A stretch of 64,000 nt of DNA from Rubripirellula tenax (GTDB lineage Bacteria; Planctomycetota; Planctomycetia; Pirellulales; Pirellulaceae), in contig NZ_SJPW01000003.1 in assembly GCF_007860125.1 (NCBI RefSeq), positions 830,764 to 894,763 on the forward strand. Reading direction: 5' to 3'. Under the pieces are notes generated by a model. It was not told where the DNA came from. It did no database searches and saw only the letters and a list, made by a program, of their open reading frames with translations. Both the position numbers and the translations under genes were made by a program. This document shows positions 1 through 9,303 of this stretch, piece by piece (position 1 is the first letter of the stretch; each line of letters starts with the position of its first letter).

Positions 1-145
1 CTTCGGCGCCCGCCGCGCTGTGGTTGTTGCCTTCGACGCCACGCCACGCCGGCCAGTCGTCGGCGAATGCTGGTAAGCTCGCAAGGCAAACCCATGCCAG
101 CGACATGAACCCTTGCCGTGAACACAACCTGAGACGTTGGAACAT
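1..145 (-). CDS. PQQ-like beta-propeller secreted protein, N-terminal fragment
   Basis: Reading leftward from an ATG at 145, the frame stays open to the window edge (about 48 codons). It begins with a basic stretch and a hydrophobic signal segment ending near LPAFA, followed by DDWPAWRG. Export followed by a DDWPxWRG-type opening is what I know from the start of planctomycete outer-membrane-assembly/PQQ-binding beta-propeller proteins. The fold itself lies outside the window, so the family is inferred from this start alone. It is divergent from the oxidoreductase at 207, with only 61 bases between the two starts. Confidence 0.6.
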   Translation of the reverse strand, partial: MFQRLRLCSRQGFMSLAWVCLASLPAFADDWPAWRGVEGNNHSAAGAE

Positions 146-206
146 CTTAAACTCTCGGTAAGAAAAGGTATGGCAACTCGGTATCCCAAACCCAAAAGCG
201 ATCAAC

Positions 207-1220
207 ATGCGTGCAGGAATTGTCGGCGTCGGCTTCATGGGCTGGATCCACTATCTAGCTTATCAACGTAGTCCCGCTGCCGAAGTGGTCGCATTTTGTT
301 CCAGCAATCCCGCCAAGCGCGCCGGTGATTGGCGGTCCATTCAAGGGAATTTCGGACCACCCGGGGAACAGATCGATGTTTCAGGGTTGAATGTCTACGA
401 AAATTTCGAAGACATGTTGGCCGACGATTCGATCGATGTCGTCGATATCTGTTTGCCACCGGCAATGCACGCCGAAGCGATCCGAGCGTGTTTGGATTTC
501 GGCAAACGGTGCTTGTGCGAAAAGCCGCTCGCGCTCGATGCGGCGACGGCAACGGATTTGGCTCGCGAAGCAACCGCCGCCAATCTGGCCGTCGCCCACA
601 TTTTGCCGCTGATGCCAGAATTTAAAATCTTGGTTGACGCTGCGGCCGACGGGCGCTTCGGCAAACCCGTCGCGGGCCGATTCAAACGCACGATCGGACC
701 GCCCGATTGGATTCCCGATTTTTACGATGCGGATAAGGTCGGTGGTCCGTTGGTCGATTTGCACGTGCATGACGCGCACTTGATTCGCTTGTTGTTCGGC
801 ATGCCCCGGGCGGCTCGCACCGCCAGCCATCGGCGCGGCGGGGTTCCCAAGTTTTATGAAACCGTGTTCGATTTCGGCGACGATTCAAAAGTCGTCTCTG
901 CGGGCGGTGGCGTTATTGATTCGTCGGCGCGGGGGTTCACGCACGGGTATGAAGTCAGCTTTGAAGCGGCGACGATCCAGTACGAATTCGCCGGGTACGC
1001 CGACGGGTCGTCTGCACTGATTCCCGTCACGATCATGCACAACGACGGTCGCGTCGAACGGCCCGAATTTGGCGATGGCGATCCTGTTGAAGCGTTCGTT
1101 CACGAGATTGACGCAGTGGCCAAGTGGATCGACAACGGCGAAGTGTCGCCGTTTCTTGATCCGACCATCGCCGCAGACGCGCTGAAGATCTGCGAGATGC
1201 AGTTGCCTGACGCTGAATGA
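207..1220 (+). CDS. Gfo/Idh/MocA-family NAD(P)-dependent oxidoreductase
   Basis: A 337-residue cytosolic dehydrogenase of the sugar/inositol oxidoreductase family. The N-terminal Rossmann fold shows GVGFMG at residues 7-12. The family EKP motif is E105-K106-P107, whose Lys normally takes part in catalysis. The C-terminal half has the GPxxDLHVHD-type stretch, with the His used in substrate binding by many members. Length is typical. The substrate cannot be read from sequence; planctomycetes carry many paralogs acting on polysaccharide breakdown products. It is monocistronic, divergent from the fragment at 1-145 and convergent with the kinase at 1253. Confidence 0.9.
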   Translation: MRAGIVGVGFMGWIHYLAYQRSPAAEVVAFCSSNPAKRAGDWRSIQGNFGPPGEQIDVSGLNVYENFEDMLADDSIDVVDICLPPAMHAEAIRACLDFGKRCLCEKPLALDAATATDLAREATAANLAVAHILPLMPEFKILVDAAADGRFGKPVAGRFKRTIGPPDWIPDFYDADKVGGPLVDLHVHDAHLIRLLFGMPRAARTASHRRGGVPKFYETVFDFGDDSKVVSAGGGVIDSSARGFTHGYEVSFEAATIQYEFAGYADGSSALIPVTIMHNDGRVERPEFGDGDPVEAFVHEIDAVAKWIDNGEVSPFLDPTIAADALKICEMQLPDAE

Positions 1221-1252
1221 AAAGTGAAATTCGCCCGGACAAGCTCGCGAGA

Positions 1253-2245
1253 CTACGACAAACTCGACAGGGCTTCGATTTCAGCCTTGGTGAATTTGCG
1301 TTCTAGACGAGCACCCAGTTGAGAAACAACGCGGGCGGATGCTTCGCTGGCCAGGTGGCCGGCTTGGCGCCAAGACATGCCGTTGGTGATGCCGTACAGC
1401 AACGCGCCGGCATACATGTCACCGGCTCCGGTCGTGTCGATGGCTTTCACTTGCACGCCTTCGATCGGAAACGCTTCACCGCCGTGCATCACGATCGACC
1501 CTTTCTCGCCAAGCGTTAGCGCCACATTTTCGGCATGGTCGTGAATCATCTTGGCGCAAGCGATCGCATCGGATTCACCGGTCAAGCTCTTCGCTTCTTC
1601 TTCGTTGCAAAACAGCAGATCGACTGGGCCGGTGATCAGTTCCCAAATCTCATCGCGCATCATGTTGATCAAGAACGGATCCGACGCCGTGAAAGCGATC
1701 TTGATGCCGTGCTTTTGCGCCAAATCCATTGCGCGATAGGCCGCTGCCTTGGTGTTCTCGCCGGTGAACAGATAGCCTTCGACATAGATGTACTTGGATC
1801 GTTTGATCATTTCCTCGTCGATGTCATGCTCGGTCAATGTTACCGACGCGCCCAAGTTGGTCAGCATCGTTCGTTGGGCATCTTCGGTGATCAGCACCGC
1901 GCACGTGCCGGTTGGTTCGCCGGCCGGTTCGACATCGATCGAGATCCCCAGATCCTGCATGTCTTTCAAAAAGAACTTGCCGACGTCGTCGTTGCCGATC
2001 TTGCCGACGAACGCCGACTTGCCACCGAATTCGGCAACCGCGACGATCGTGTTGGCCGCGGAACCCCCTGCACATCGGTTCAGTGGGCGGCCGTCCAACT
2101 TGGCCAGTACTTCTCGTTGGCGGGCGTCATCGACCAGCGTCATGATGCCTTTATCCAAAACCAACTCGGTGAGCACGGCGTCTTCGACGGTGGCTTGAAT
2201 GTCGACCAGGGCGTTGCCAACGCCGAAAACGTCAAAATCAGTCAT
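1253..2245 (-). CDS. PfkB-family kinase, adenosine kinase-like
   Basis: A 330-residue ribokinase-superfamily kinase. The N-terminal GG-containing sugar-binding stretch is [11 protein letters not shown]. The C-terminal DTTGAGD motif is at residues 270-276, and D276 is the expected catalytic base. The opening ([16 protein letters not shown]) matches bacterial adenosine kinase-like PfkB proteins, so phosphorylation of adenosine or another nucleoside to the monophosphate in the cytosol is the best guess. A sugar substrate is not excluded. A run of eight G at 2271-2278 lies 26-33 bases upstream of the start codon on the coding strand. The gene stands alone. Confidence 0.85.
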   Translation of the reverse strand: MTDFDVFGVGNALVDIQATVEDAVLTELVLDKGIMTLVDDARQREVLAKLDGRPLNRCAGGSAANTIVAVAEFGGKSAFVGKIGNDDVGKFFLKDMQDLGISIDVEPAGEPTGTCAVLITEDAQRTMLTNLGASVTLTEHDIDEEMIKRSKYIYVEGYLFTGENTKAAAYRAMDLAQKHGIKIAFTASDPFLINMMRDEIWELITGPVDLLFCNEEEAKSLTGESDAIACAKMIHDHAENVALTLGEKGSIVMHGGEAFPIEGVQVKAIDTTGAGDMYAGALLYGITNGMSWRQAGHLASEASARVVSQLGARLERKFTKAEIEALSSLS

Positions 2246-2566
2246 CTTGCTGAAGTTTCTCTAATAGTAAGGGGGGGGACTTGGCGGCTGGTTCGGTGGC
2301 TGGTTTCTCGATGCCCAGCTCGGCCGCTGCCACGTTACCGAAATCGCACGGAAGTCGTCAGGTGCTTGCCCTTGCAAAAACCAGCTTTTCCAGCCAAACT
2401 TTGCCGCTTCCCAAAATCCCCGCGTGACCAGCGGGCCGGAATCGTTCTGGCCCTCGCACGGATCACGCCGGCCGGCGATGTCTGAAAGCCTCGGTTTTCG
2501 ACTCGTTCGACCACGTTCCACGAAGCCGCTTGGTCGATCTGGCCTGCGGAAAGAAAGGCATTGCCC
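2246..2566. other. Intergenic region between kinase and rpsD
   Basis: This 321-base gap separates two divergent genes and must hold both promoters. No convincing gene is visible; the open frames here are overlaps of the kinase frame. The only notable feature is the G8 tract at 2271-2278. Confidence 0.5.
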
Positions 2567-3175
2567 ATGGCCCGCTATACCGGCCCGAAAGCTCGCGTCA
2601 ACCGCCGTCTCGGTATTCTGATTTACGAAACTGCCGGTGCCGCTCGAGCACTGGACCGTCGACCCACACCTCCCGGGATGCACGTCCGCGGCCGCCGCCC
2701 GAGTAACTACGGTTTGGCGTTGATGGAGAAGCAAAAGATCAAGCACTATTACGGCTTGGGCGAACGTCAACTCCGTCGATACTTTGATGCCGTCAGCCAC
2801 AAGCCGGGCAATACCGGCGAATTGTTGTTATTGATGTGCGAGCGTCGTTTGGACAACGTGGTCCGCCGAGTGGGATTCACCAAGACCCGTCCGCAAGCCC
2901 GCCAAGGCATCGGCCACGGACACTTCCGCGTCAACGGCGTCAAAGTCACCAAGCCCAGCTACATCCTGCGTCCTGGTGATATCATCGAACTTCGCGGTCG
3001 CGAAAACCTGAAGAACCTGTACCGCGGCGTGATCGCGAACGCTTCGCCGGACGCCCTGGATTGGGTTTCGTTCGATAGCGAGAACCTGAAAGCGACCGTG
3101 CTGGGCAACCCCGGCGCCAGCGACATCAGCTTGCCGGTGGACGCGAACAGCGTCGTCGAATTCCTGTCACGATAG
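2567..3175 (+). CDS. rpsD: 30S ribosomal protein S4
   Basis: A 202-residue primary 16S rRNA-binding protein that nucleates assembly of the small-subunit body. The start MARYTGPKARVNRRLG is the family start, and the ATG at 2567 is preferred over the in-frame TTG at 2561. The N-terminus is the zinc-free (C-minus) form. The S4 RNA-binding domain spans roughly residues 90-155 (RRLDNVVRRVGF, then RPGDII). S4 is usually in the alpha operon with rpsK, rpoA and rplQ; here it stands alone and is followed directly by its own terminator. Confidence 0.98.
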   Translation: MARYTGPKARVNRRLGILIYETAGAARALDRRPTPPGMHVRGRRPSNYGLALMEKQKIKHYYGLGERQLRRYFDAVSHKPGNTGELLLLMCERRLDNVVRRVGFTKTRPQARQGIGHGHFRVNGVKVTKPSYILRPGDIIELRGRENLKNLYRGVIANASPDALDWVSFDSENLKATVLGNPGASDISLPVDANSVVEFLSR

Positions 3176-3227
3176 TGCCCTGAAAACGGCGATCGTTCAC
3201 GATTCAAAAGACGACTACAATCAACCA

Positions 3228-3270
3228 CGATCCGCACGCGCCCTTTGTCGCTCGTGCGGATCGTTTTTTT
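3228..3270 (+). terminator. Rho-independent terminator of rpsD
   Basis: A perfect inverted repeat (GATCCGCACG / CGTGCGGATC) is followed directly by GTTTTTTT. It lies about 50 bases after the rpsD stop, in the textbook arrangement. Confidence 0.9.
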
Positions 3271-3327
3271 ACACACCCGACTTTTCCGAAGGTCGGCCTT
3301 ACACTTTTTCAACCGAAGTTTTGACCC

Positions 3328-4773
3328 ATGCATTCGCCTGTAGTTGTTCTTGGTGGTGGTCCCGGTGGTTATGCAGCCGCGTTCTTGGCGGCCGACGAAG
3401 GCCTAGAAGTGACGATCGTCGAATCCGAACCGACGCTCGGCGGCACCTGCTTGCTTCGCGGATGCATCCCCAGCAAAGCCCTGCTTCACGTCGCCAAAGT
3501 GATCAGCGAAGTCGCCGACTTGGGTGCCGAGTGGGGCGTCGAGTACGCCGGCGGACCGAAGATCGATATCGATTTGGTTCGGGCTCGCAAGGACAAAGTC
3601 ATCTCGAATTTGACAGGCGGACTGGGCAGTCTTGCCAAACGACGAAACGTCACGATCATCCGCGCCCGCGGCAGTTTTATCAACTCGACGACGCTGAAAC
3701 TGGACGGCGATGACGCGTCGATCCCCGAGGGCGGCCAACTGACATTCGATCACTGCATCGTCGCCACCGGCAGCGTTCCCGCCATGCCGCCGGCGTTCGA
3801 CATCGGCAGCGATCGGGTCATGGACAGCACCGGTGCTTTGAAATTGGCCGACATTCCCGAAACGATGTTGGTCATCGGTGGTGGTTACATCGGACTGGAA
3901 ATGGGCAGCGTCTATGCTCACTTGGGTTCCAAAGTCACCGTCGTTGAGATGACGGAAATGTTGTTGCCCGGCGCCGATCGCGACTTGGTCAAACCGCTTT
4001 CTAAACGCATTCACAAAATGTGCGAAGACCGGGTGTACTTGAACACGAAAGTCGGTTCGCTAACCGAAGATGGTGACAAGATCCAGGTCACCTTCGAAGG
4101 TCCCGGCAAGTTCGGGCGAGAAGCGTTCGATCGCGTCTTGGTCAGCATTGGTCGCCGACCGGTCACCAAGGGACTCGGTCTGGAAAACACCCTCGTCGAA
4201 GTCAACCCGCGCGGCTTCATCGTTTGTGACAAGCAACAGCGCACGGCTGATCCGCACATCCTGGCCATCGGCGATGTCGCCGGCGATCCGATGTTGGCTC
4301 ACAAGGCGACTCACGAAGGCCGCGTCGCAGCCGAAGTCATCGCGGGCAAGTCGTCGGCCTTTGACAAGGTCGCGATCCCGGCCGTCGTCTTCACCGACCC
4401 AGAAATCGCCTGGGCCGGATTGACCGAAGACGAAGCCAAACGCGACGGCATCGAAGTCGATGTCGAAGTCTATCCGTGGGCAGCCAGCGGTCGGGCCCAA
4501 GCCCTGGGTATCACCGACGGTTTGACCAAATGGTTGGTCGATCCGAAAACGCACCGCGTCGTCGGTTGCGGCATCGTCGGCAGCGGCGCGGGCGAATTGA
4601 TCGCCGAAGCCGTTTTGGCGATCGAGATGGGATGCGAAGTCCATGACATCACCGATAGCGTCCACCCGCACCCGACGCTCAGCGAAACGTTGATGAATGC
4701 TGGTGAAGTGCACTACGGCACCGCGACCGAGATCTTCAAACCGAAGAAAAAAAAGCCAGTCACAACAGCTTAG
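3328..4773 (+). CDS. lpdA: Dihydrolipoyl dehydrogenase (E3)
   Basis: A 481-residue FAD flavoenzyme that reoxidises dihydrolipoamide of 2-oxoacid dehydrogenase and/or glycine cleavage complexes with NAD+. The FAD-binding GGGPGGYAAA starts at residue 9. The redox disulfide is C41-LLRG-C46. An NAD-binding GGGYIGLEMG lies mid-protein, and the C-terminal HPHPTLSE carries the His/Glu catalytic pair. The far C-terminus is Lys-rich (PKKKKPVTTA). No E1/E2 genes are adjacent, so it may serve several complexes. A stem-loop follows at 4817-4842. Confidence 0.96.
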   Translation: MHSPVVVLGGGPGGYAAAFLAADEGLEVTIVESEPTLGGTCLLRGCIPSKALLHVAKVISEVADLGAEWGVEYAGGPKIDIDLVRARKDKVISNLTGGLGSLAKRRNVTIIRARGSFINSTTLKLDGDDASIPEGGQLTFDHCIVATGSVPAMPPAFDIGSDRVMDSTGALKLADIPETMLVIGGGYIGLEMGSVYAHLGSKVTVVEMTEMLLPGADRDLVKPLSKRIHKMCEDRVYLNTKVGSLTEDGDKIQVTFEGPGKFGREAFDRVLVSIGRRPVTKGLGLENTLVEVNPRGFIVCDKQQRTADPHILAIGDVAGDPMLAHKATHEGRVAAEVIAGKSSAFDKVAIPAVVFTDPEIAWAGLTEDEAKRDGIEVDVEVYPWAASGRAQALGITDGLTKWLVDPKTHRVVGCGIVGSGAGELIAEAVLAIEMGCEVHDITDSVHPHPTLSETLMNAGEVHYGTATEIFKPKKKKPVTTA

Positions 4774-5289
4774 TTTCGTACCGTCGCCAAGCCGCGCATC
4801 GAACGGCACCCCCACAGATCCGCCGCTTTGCTGCGGCGGATCGTAGTGGAAATCTTCTCAGATCCCGCGCCGCCATCGCCGCCAACCTGCCCCGATGCCC
4901 CCTTGATGGCGTCGTTGGTCAGGGATTTGTTGCCCCCCAACGGCGAAGTTTGTCCTGCAATTCTCGGCAGGGAACCATTTTTTCAGTGACATTCTTTCAC
5001 GGAACCGCGATAGTGAAACGGCTTTGCTTGCCGTTGCCGTCGTCATAATCGCGACAACCTGAACATCTGGTGGTGCGGCGTAATTAGAATGTTAGGAAAG
5101 CATTGAATTGTGATCTCGGCGATCTACGCTCGGAGTCGGGTTTCCATTGCTAGGAAGTGCACCCGAAAGTCGATCGGCAATCACAGGCCCATCAGGCATT
5201 GGGTGATTCAGTGTTTGTGGTCCCATTGAATGGGAACTTAGGAGACTCGCTTTTCATCATCGAGTCAGCCAGGAGCTAGTTGGCGAAAT
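4774..5289. other. Intergenic region after lpdA
   Basis: A 516-base gap. It contains the stem-loop at 4817-4842 and presumably the promoter of the gene at 5290. An AGGAG near 5271-5276 is rather far from the ATG at 5290. I see no ORF, tRNA or repeat worth calling. Confidence 0.5.
4817..4842 (+). terminator. Stem-loop after lpdA, possible terminator
   Basis: A perfect 10-bp stem (GATCCGCCGC / GCGGCGGATC) closes a 6-base loop about 45 bases after the lpdA stop. No T tract follows, so factor-dependent termination or 3'-end protection is as likely as intrinsic termination. Confidence 0.5.
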
Positions 5290-6495
5290 ATGTCAAAAAG
5301 AATCGGAATGGTCGGAACGGGTTTTATCGCCGGGGGCGTATCCCGCCTGGTGAAGAACCATCATCCCGATCTCTCCATTTCGCAAACGCTGACAAGACGC
5401 TCGATCAGACTCAGCCCCGATTTGTCCGCCCAACACCCGCTCACAAATTCGATCGAGGAGTTGATCGACAATTGTGACCTGGTTTTCGAGTGCTCGGGTG
5501 ATCCCGTCTACGCAACGGAAGTCGTCGACGCGGCATTTTCCGCGGGCCTTCCCGTGGTGACGATGAATGCCGAATTCCATGTCACCACTGGGTCGTACTT
5601 TGCCAGTCGCGGCCATCTGACCGAAGCCGAAGGGGATCAACCGGGTTGCCTGGCCAAGCTGCGCGAAGACATGTTACAGATGGGATTCGAACCGCTCGTG
5701 TACGGAAACATGAAGGGGTTCATGAACCACTATCCCAAACGCGAGGAAATGGAAATGTGGTCCAAGCGACAAGGAATTGCACACGAGCAAACCACATCCT
5801 TTACTGATGGAACGAAGCTTCAAATCGAACAAGTGCTGATCGGCAATGCAAGTGGCGCTACGATCGTCCAACAAGGTATGGTTGGCATCGAGAGCGACGA
5901 AACCTATCAAGCGGCTAGCCAACTGGGTGCATTGGCTGACAAGGGTGGACGGCCGATTGCCGATTACATCCTTTCACGGACCCAAGTGCCGGGCGTTTTT
6001 ATCACCGCAAAACACGATGCCATCGAGCAAGATTCACTGCGATATTACAAGTTAGGCGACGGTCCCTATTACACGTTGATCCGAAACTATCACTTGTGTG
6101 CCTTCGAAGTTGTAAAGACCATTCGCCGCACGCTCAGCGGTGGGCCGATCTTGTTGAACAACAGTGTTTCACCGACGCTTAGCGTCGCGGCGGTCGCGAA
6201 AGTCGCCATGCCCAAAGGCGAGCACATTGTTCGAGCGACGGGTGGGTTTTTGTTCCGAGGGGAAGCCGTCGACATCGCCTCGTGCCCCGACCATGTGCCC
6301 ATTGGCATCCTGGCCGGCGCCCGATTGAAACGATCCGTCGAACCGAAGCAGATCTTGACCTGGGACGATGTGGAATTGAAACCGTCCAAAGCAGCGGGAA
6401 TCGCGTCATCGATCTTCCAGCATCGAAACGCATCCCTGGGTGCGGCCAACGGAGTTGCATCGATGTGGCCTTCGCATCCTTCGGTGAAGTCTTGA
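5290..6495 (+). CDS. COG4091-type oxidoreductase: homoserine dehydrogenase-like Rossmann domain plus SAF domain
   Basis: A 401-residue protein. The N-terminal dinucleotide-binding motif is GTGFIAGG at residues 9-16. The middle is a homoserine dehydrogenase-like region (LVFECSGDPVYATEVV), and the last roughly 80 residues form an SAF-like module (GEAVDIASCPDHVPIGIL). The same architecture occurs in DXR-like (DRL/DXR-II) enzymes that make methylerythritol phosphate in some bacteria, but most COG4091 members are uncharacterised and this function is not assigned here. The stop overlaps a possible TTG start of the next gene, suggesting translational coupling to a glycosyltransferase-like protein and so a role in surface glycan precursor metabolism. 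Confidence 0.75.
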   Translation: MSKRIGMVGTGFIAGGVSRLVKNHHPDLSISQTLTRRSIRLSPDLSAQHPLTNSIEELIDNCDLVFECSGDPVYATEVVDAAFSAGLPVVTMNAEFHVTTGSYFASRGHLTEAEGDQPGCLAKLREDMLQMGFEPLVYGNMKGFMNHYPKREEMEMWSKRQGIAHEQTTSFTDGTKLQIEQVLIGNASGATIVQQGMVGIESDETYQAASQLGALADKGGRPIADYILSRTQVPGVFITAKHDAIEQDSLRYYKLGDGPYYTLIRNYHLCAFEVVKTIRRTLSGGPILLNNSVSPTLSVAAVAKVAMPKGEHIVRATGGFLFRGEAVDIASCPDHVPIGILAGARLKRSVEPKQILTWDDVELKPSKAAGIASSIFQHRNASLGAANGVASMWPSHPSVKS

Positions 6496-7634
6496 ACGAT
6501 GTGGGCCACGCCCGTCGGGCAAAAATCAAAGGGCTTGTCGTCGGACCAACCGAAGACTGCATCTATCAGTGGATGACCGACAGCTTGCATGACAATGTCC
6601 GAGCGTTTCGGAAGTTCGGACTGTCGCTGTCGTTCGCCAATCAGGCAGGTTTCGCCGAGACCATCGCGATGGTCCGCGAAAAGCGACCACAGGTGCTGTT
6701 CATCACGTTCGATTGGCGAGAAGAAGTATCGGCGTGCGTCGACATGCTCGCAGCGTTACGATCCAGCGGGGATTGTCCCAAGATCGTCTATGTGGACACG
6801 TACGATCAAACGACAACACCGTTTTTTCCGGTACTTCCTTTTGTCGACGTCTATTGGAAGAAACAAATTCTCAATCCGATGTCGTTGTACAACACCAACG
6901 ACTGGCCCGGCGGGAATCCGCTTGCAGAAATCGCTGCGAAGCACTGCGATGTGGACGTTGGGGATTGGAGTTTCAGTTCGCCGCTGCCGACCGAATACGC
7001 TGATCGAGTGAAGGTCTATTGGAATCTGGGGGCGTGGGGTGAAATCAGCAAGCGAGCCCGTCACCCGGTCATCGACTCGGCCAAACGAATGGCGGAACGA
7101 AAGAAGTCGATCGATATCTTTTGTCGCGTGTCGGTGTTGCCGATGAAGGGAGCCGACCCGAAAAACATTTATTCGGCGCATCGCAGGCAGTGTCTCAACG
7201 CGCTCGAGCCGCTGGAAAAGAAGTACAAGATCGAATCGAATCGCGATGACTCGAAAGTACCGCTCAAAGAATTTTATCGGCAACTACGGTCATCGCGGAT
7301 CGCGCTGAGTCCTTGGGGTTGGGGCGAGGTCACCGATCGTGATTTTCGAATCGTCGATTGCCGTGCGCTACTGATCAAGCCGGACACGTCGCACATGTTG
7401 ACCGATCCCAATATCTACGTGCCTGGCGAAACCTATATTCCGGTTCGTTGGGATCTCGCCGACCTGACGGAAAAGTGCGAGTACTATCTGGAACGTCCCG
7501 ACGAAATTCGTCGCATCACCGACAACGCGTTCGACGCGTTCAAGCGATTCTTCCAAGAACGAACGATCGAGAAACGAATGCAAGAATTGCTGGTCGGATT
7601 GAAGTTGCTCGGCGATGGTACACCGGCTTCGTGA
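6492..7634 (+). CDS. Glycosyltransferase-like protein
   Basis: About 380 residues, with no signal peptide or TM helix. The C-terminal third has the layout of a Glyco_trans_1_2/CgeB-like domain: a region with SPWGWGEVTDRDFRIVDC, then LLIKPDTSHMLTDPNIYVPG and a terminal helix (RRITDNAFDAFKRFF). The N-terminal half mentions VLFITFDWREE and a strand/helix pattern fitting a first GT-B domain. No ATG lies at the beginning of the similarity; TTG 6492, whose TTGA overlaps the previous stop, or GTG 6501 is the likely start. The frame extends upstream to 6282 but that part overlaps the preceding gene. The substrate is unknown. Confidence 0.6.
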   Translation: MNDVGHARRAKIKGLVVGPTEDCIYQWMTDSLHDNVRAFRKFGLSLSFANQAGFAETIAMVREKRPQVLFITFDWREEVSACVDMLAALRSSGDCPKIVYVDTYDQTTTPFFPVLPFVDVYWKKQILNPMSLYNTNDWPGGNPLAEIAAKHCDVDVGDWSFSSPLPTEYADRVKVYWNLGAWGEISKRARHPVIDSAKRMAERKKSIDIFCRVSVLPMKGADPKNIYSAHRRQCLNALEPLEKKYKIESNRDDSKVPLKEFYRQLRSSRIALSPWGWGEVTDRDFRIVDCRALLIKPDTSHMLTDPNIYVPGETYIPVRWDLADLTEKCEYYLERPDEIRRITDNAFDAFKRFFQERTIEKRMQELLVGLKLLGDGTPAS

Positions 7635-7682
7635 CCCGTTTTTTGTCTGACGGTGACGCGTGATTGTTGCCGTCCGGAAAGC

Positions 7683-9263
7683 CTAATGTACTTTCAACTC
7701 GCCGGTGAATTGGAAGTCGTCGGTATCGCAGGACCAGCTTCTTCGGATCGACGACAAGAGTTCCGCTTCGGCGGGTGAAACATTTTCGTCCGCGGAAACG
7801 GTGCGAGCAATGGCGGTCATCAGTTCTCGTTTCTGGCGAGGCGTTGCATCGGCCAGTGCGTCGATGGACATTTGGATCAAGTCAGCGTCCAGGTCGGTAG
7901 CCGGCAATCGGTTGGCGTGCCCGAGTCCCAGGTGCGACCAGCCTCGCATGAACTCGTAGTCCGACATCGGCGTTTCCCCGTCGCACGAAGCGATCGCCGA
8001 CAACACGACGATCGACGCCGCTTGAGCCGACTTAGGATCGATGGACGTTCGTTGTGTGTTCGTTGTTGGCGCGATCGCAGCACCGACAAACATCATGTTG
8101 AACAAGGCGACCGTGTGCGGTGACTCGTTGTGAGTGGGTGGCGGACCGGTGGGTTGTTCAAAAATGGGGCTGTGATCCCCCGCCGGATCAATCGCCCGAA
8201 TCCGATCGGCCAATGGCGGGTGCGTCGAAAACCATCGATGGGTTTGCGAAGGCTCGACAAACAACATGGGTGCAATCAGCGCCGTCATCGGGTGTCGGAT
8301 TTGTCCCTGGTGGTCGTGTCCCGCGATCTTTCGCATCGCGCGAGCCAACGGGATGGGGTTCCGGACGCGAGCGACCGCTTCGGCATCCGCCAAGGACTCG
8401 CGTGATCGACCCAGCGACATGGTCAGCACCGTTGCAGCGACGGTTCCGAACAAACCAAAGGGCCAAAGGACGCCGCCGACCAACATGTACAGATAACCTT
8501 GAAGGGTCCCTTCCATTTCGCACTCGGCCAAGTGGTGACCCAATCGAAAGATCGATTCGGCCAACACGCGAATGCTTTGAATGCCCAACAGAACCGACGT
8601 CAACCGGGTGCCCAGCAACGTGTCGCCGTGAACGAGGTGGCTGATTTCGTGCGCGACAATCGATTGCAATTCATCGCGGTCCAGGTGGTCGATCGCACCG
8701 CCTGTAATGCAAAGGATACTGTCGTCGGATGATAGCCCCGCCGCAAAGGCATTGATGCCTGGCTCGCCGGGCAACACAAACACGGCCGGGGCAGAGGTCC
8801 CGTATGCGATGGCGACCTCTTCGACGATATTGCTGAGCTGTCGTTCGTTCGAATTTGCGATCGCATCAACGCGGCGGCCTCCCATCGCTAACCCAATTGC
8901 CCATCCACCGTCGCGTCGGATGCATCGATGCTCGACCGCTGTGACAAGAATCAGACCCGTGGCTGTGGTTGCGATACCGAGCAGCGATGTAAACCAGAAA
9001 ACCCGTTTCGGGTCAACGCAATGATCATCGATCGGTATTGATTCATCAAACGCGCGCAGAAACGTCTTTTCCGCCGATGCCCGGTCTGCCGCCGATTCGG
9101 ACGGATCTTGGTTGGCAAACACCAACACGACGGGAAACATCAACAAGTATCCAATTGCAACGCCGGTGGCCACCGCCGTGAACGTCTGAGTCAAGATGAC
9201 GAGCGCGAACCATCGAGCCGAGGCACGAAGTGCGCGCGTCCTTCGTGCGAGGAAGTCAAACAT
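7683..9263 (-). CDS. M48-family zinc metalloprotease with TerB-like C-terminal extension
   Basis: A 526-residue membrane protein. Two hydrophobic segments precede an HtpX/Ste24-like catalytic domain with H205-E-I-S-H209, and a downstream SRESLADAEA provides the third ligand of the M48 pattern. The STHPPLADRI motif is also typical. Beyond about residue 380 comes an extra domain (VLSAIASCDGETPMSDYEF ... VSADENVSPAEAELLSSI) that looks TerB-like (inferred). The ATG at 9263 is chosen over the in-frame TTG at 9278. It is cotranscribed 40 bases behind the LemA gene, a pairing known from other bacteria and taken to reflect membrane-protein quality control. Confidence 0.88.
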   Translation of the reverse strand: MFDFLARRTRALRASARWFALVILTQTFTAVATGVAIGYLLMFPVVLVFANQDPSESAADRASAEKTFLRAFDESIPIDDHCVDPKRVFWFTSLLGIATTATGLILVTAVEHRCIRRDGGWAIGLAMGGRRVDAIANSNERQLSNIVEEVAIAYGTSAPAVFVLPGEPGINAFAAGLSSDDSILCITGGAIDHLDRDELQSIVAHEISHLVHGDTLLGTRLTSVLLGIQSIRVLAESIFRLGHHLAECEMEGTLQGYLYMLVGGVLWPFGLFGTVAATVLTMSLGRSRESLADAEAVARVRNPIPLARAMRKIAGHDHQGQIRHPMTALIAPMLFVEPSQTHRWFSTHPPLADRIRAIDPAGDHSPIFEQPTGPPPTHNESPHTVALFNMMFVGAAIAPTTNTQRTSIDPKSAQAASIVVLSAIASCDGETPMSDYEFMRGWSHLGLGHANRLPATDLDADLIQMSIDALADATPRQKRELMTAIARTVSADENVSPAEAELLSSIRRSWSCDTDDFQFTGELKVH

Positions 9264-9303
9264 TGATGGAGGCCCCAATCGGTGCGAAGGTCAAGGCGTG
9301 CAA

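Noticed and set aside
1535-2485. A 316-codon plus-strand frame across the PfkB kinase gene
   Set aside because: It is antisense to a kinase with complete motifs; the text is Arg/Gln/His-rich with no domain.
5290-6495. Assignment as a true homoserine dehydrogenase
   Set aside because: The C-terminal SAF domain and missing catalytic-domain text fit COG4091, not hom.
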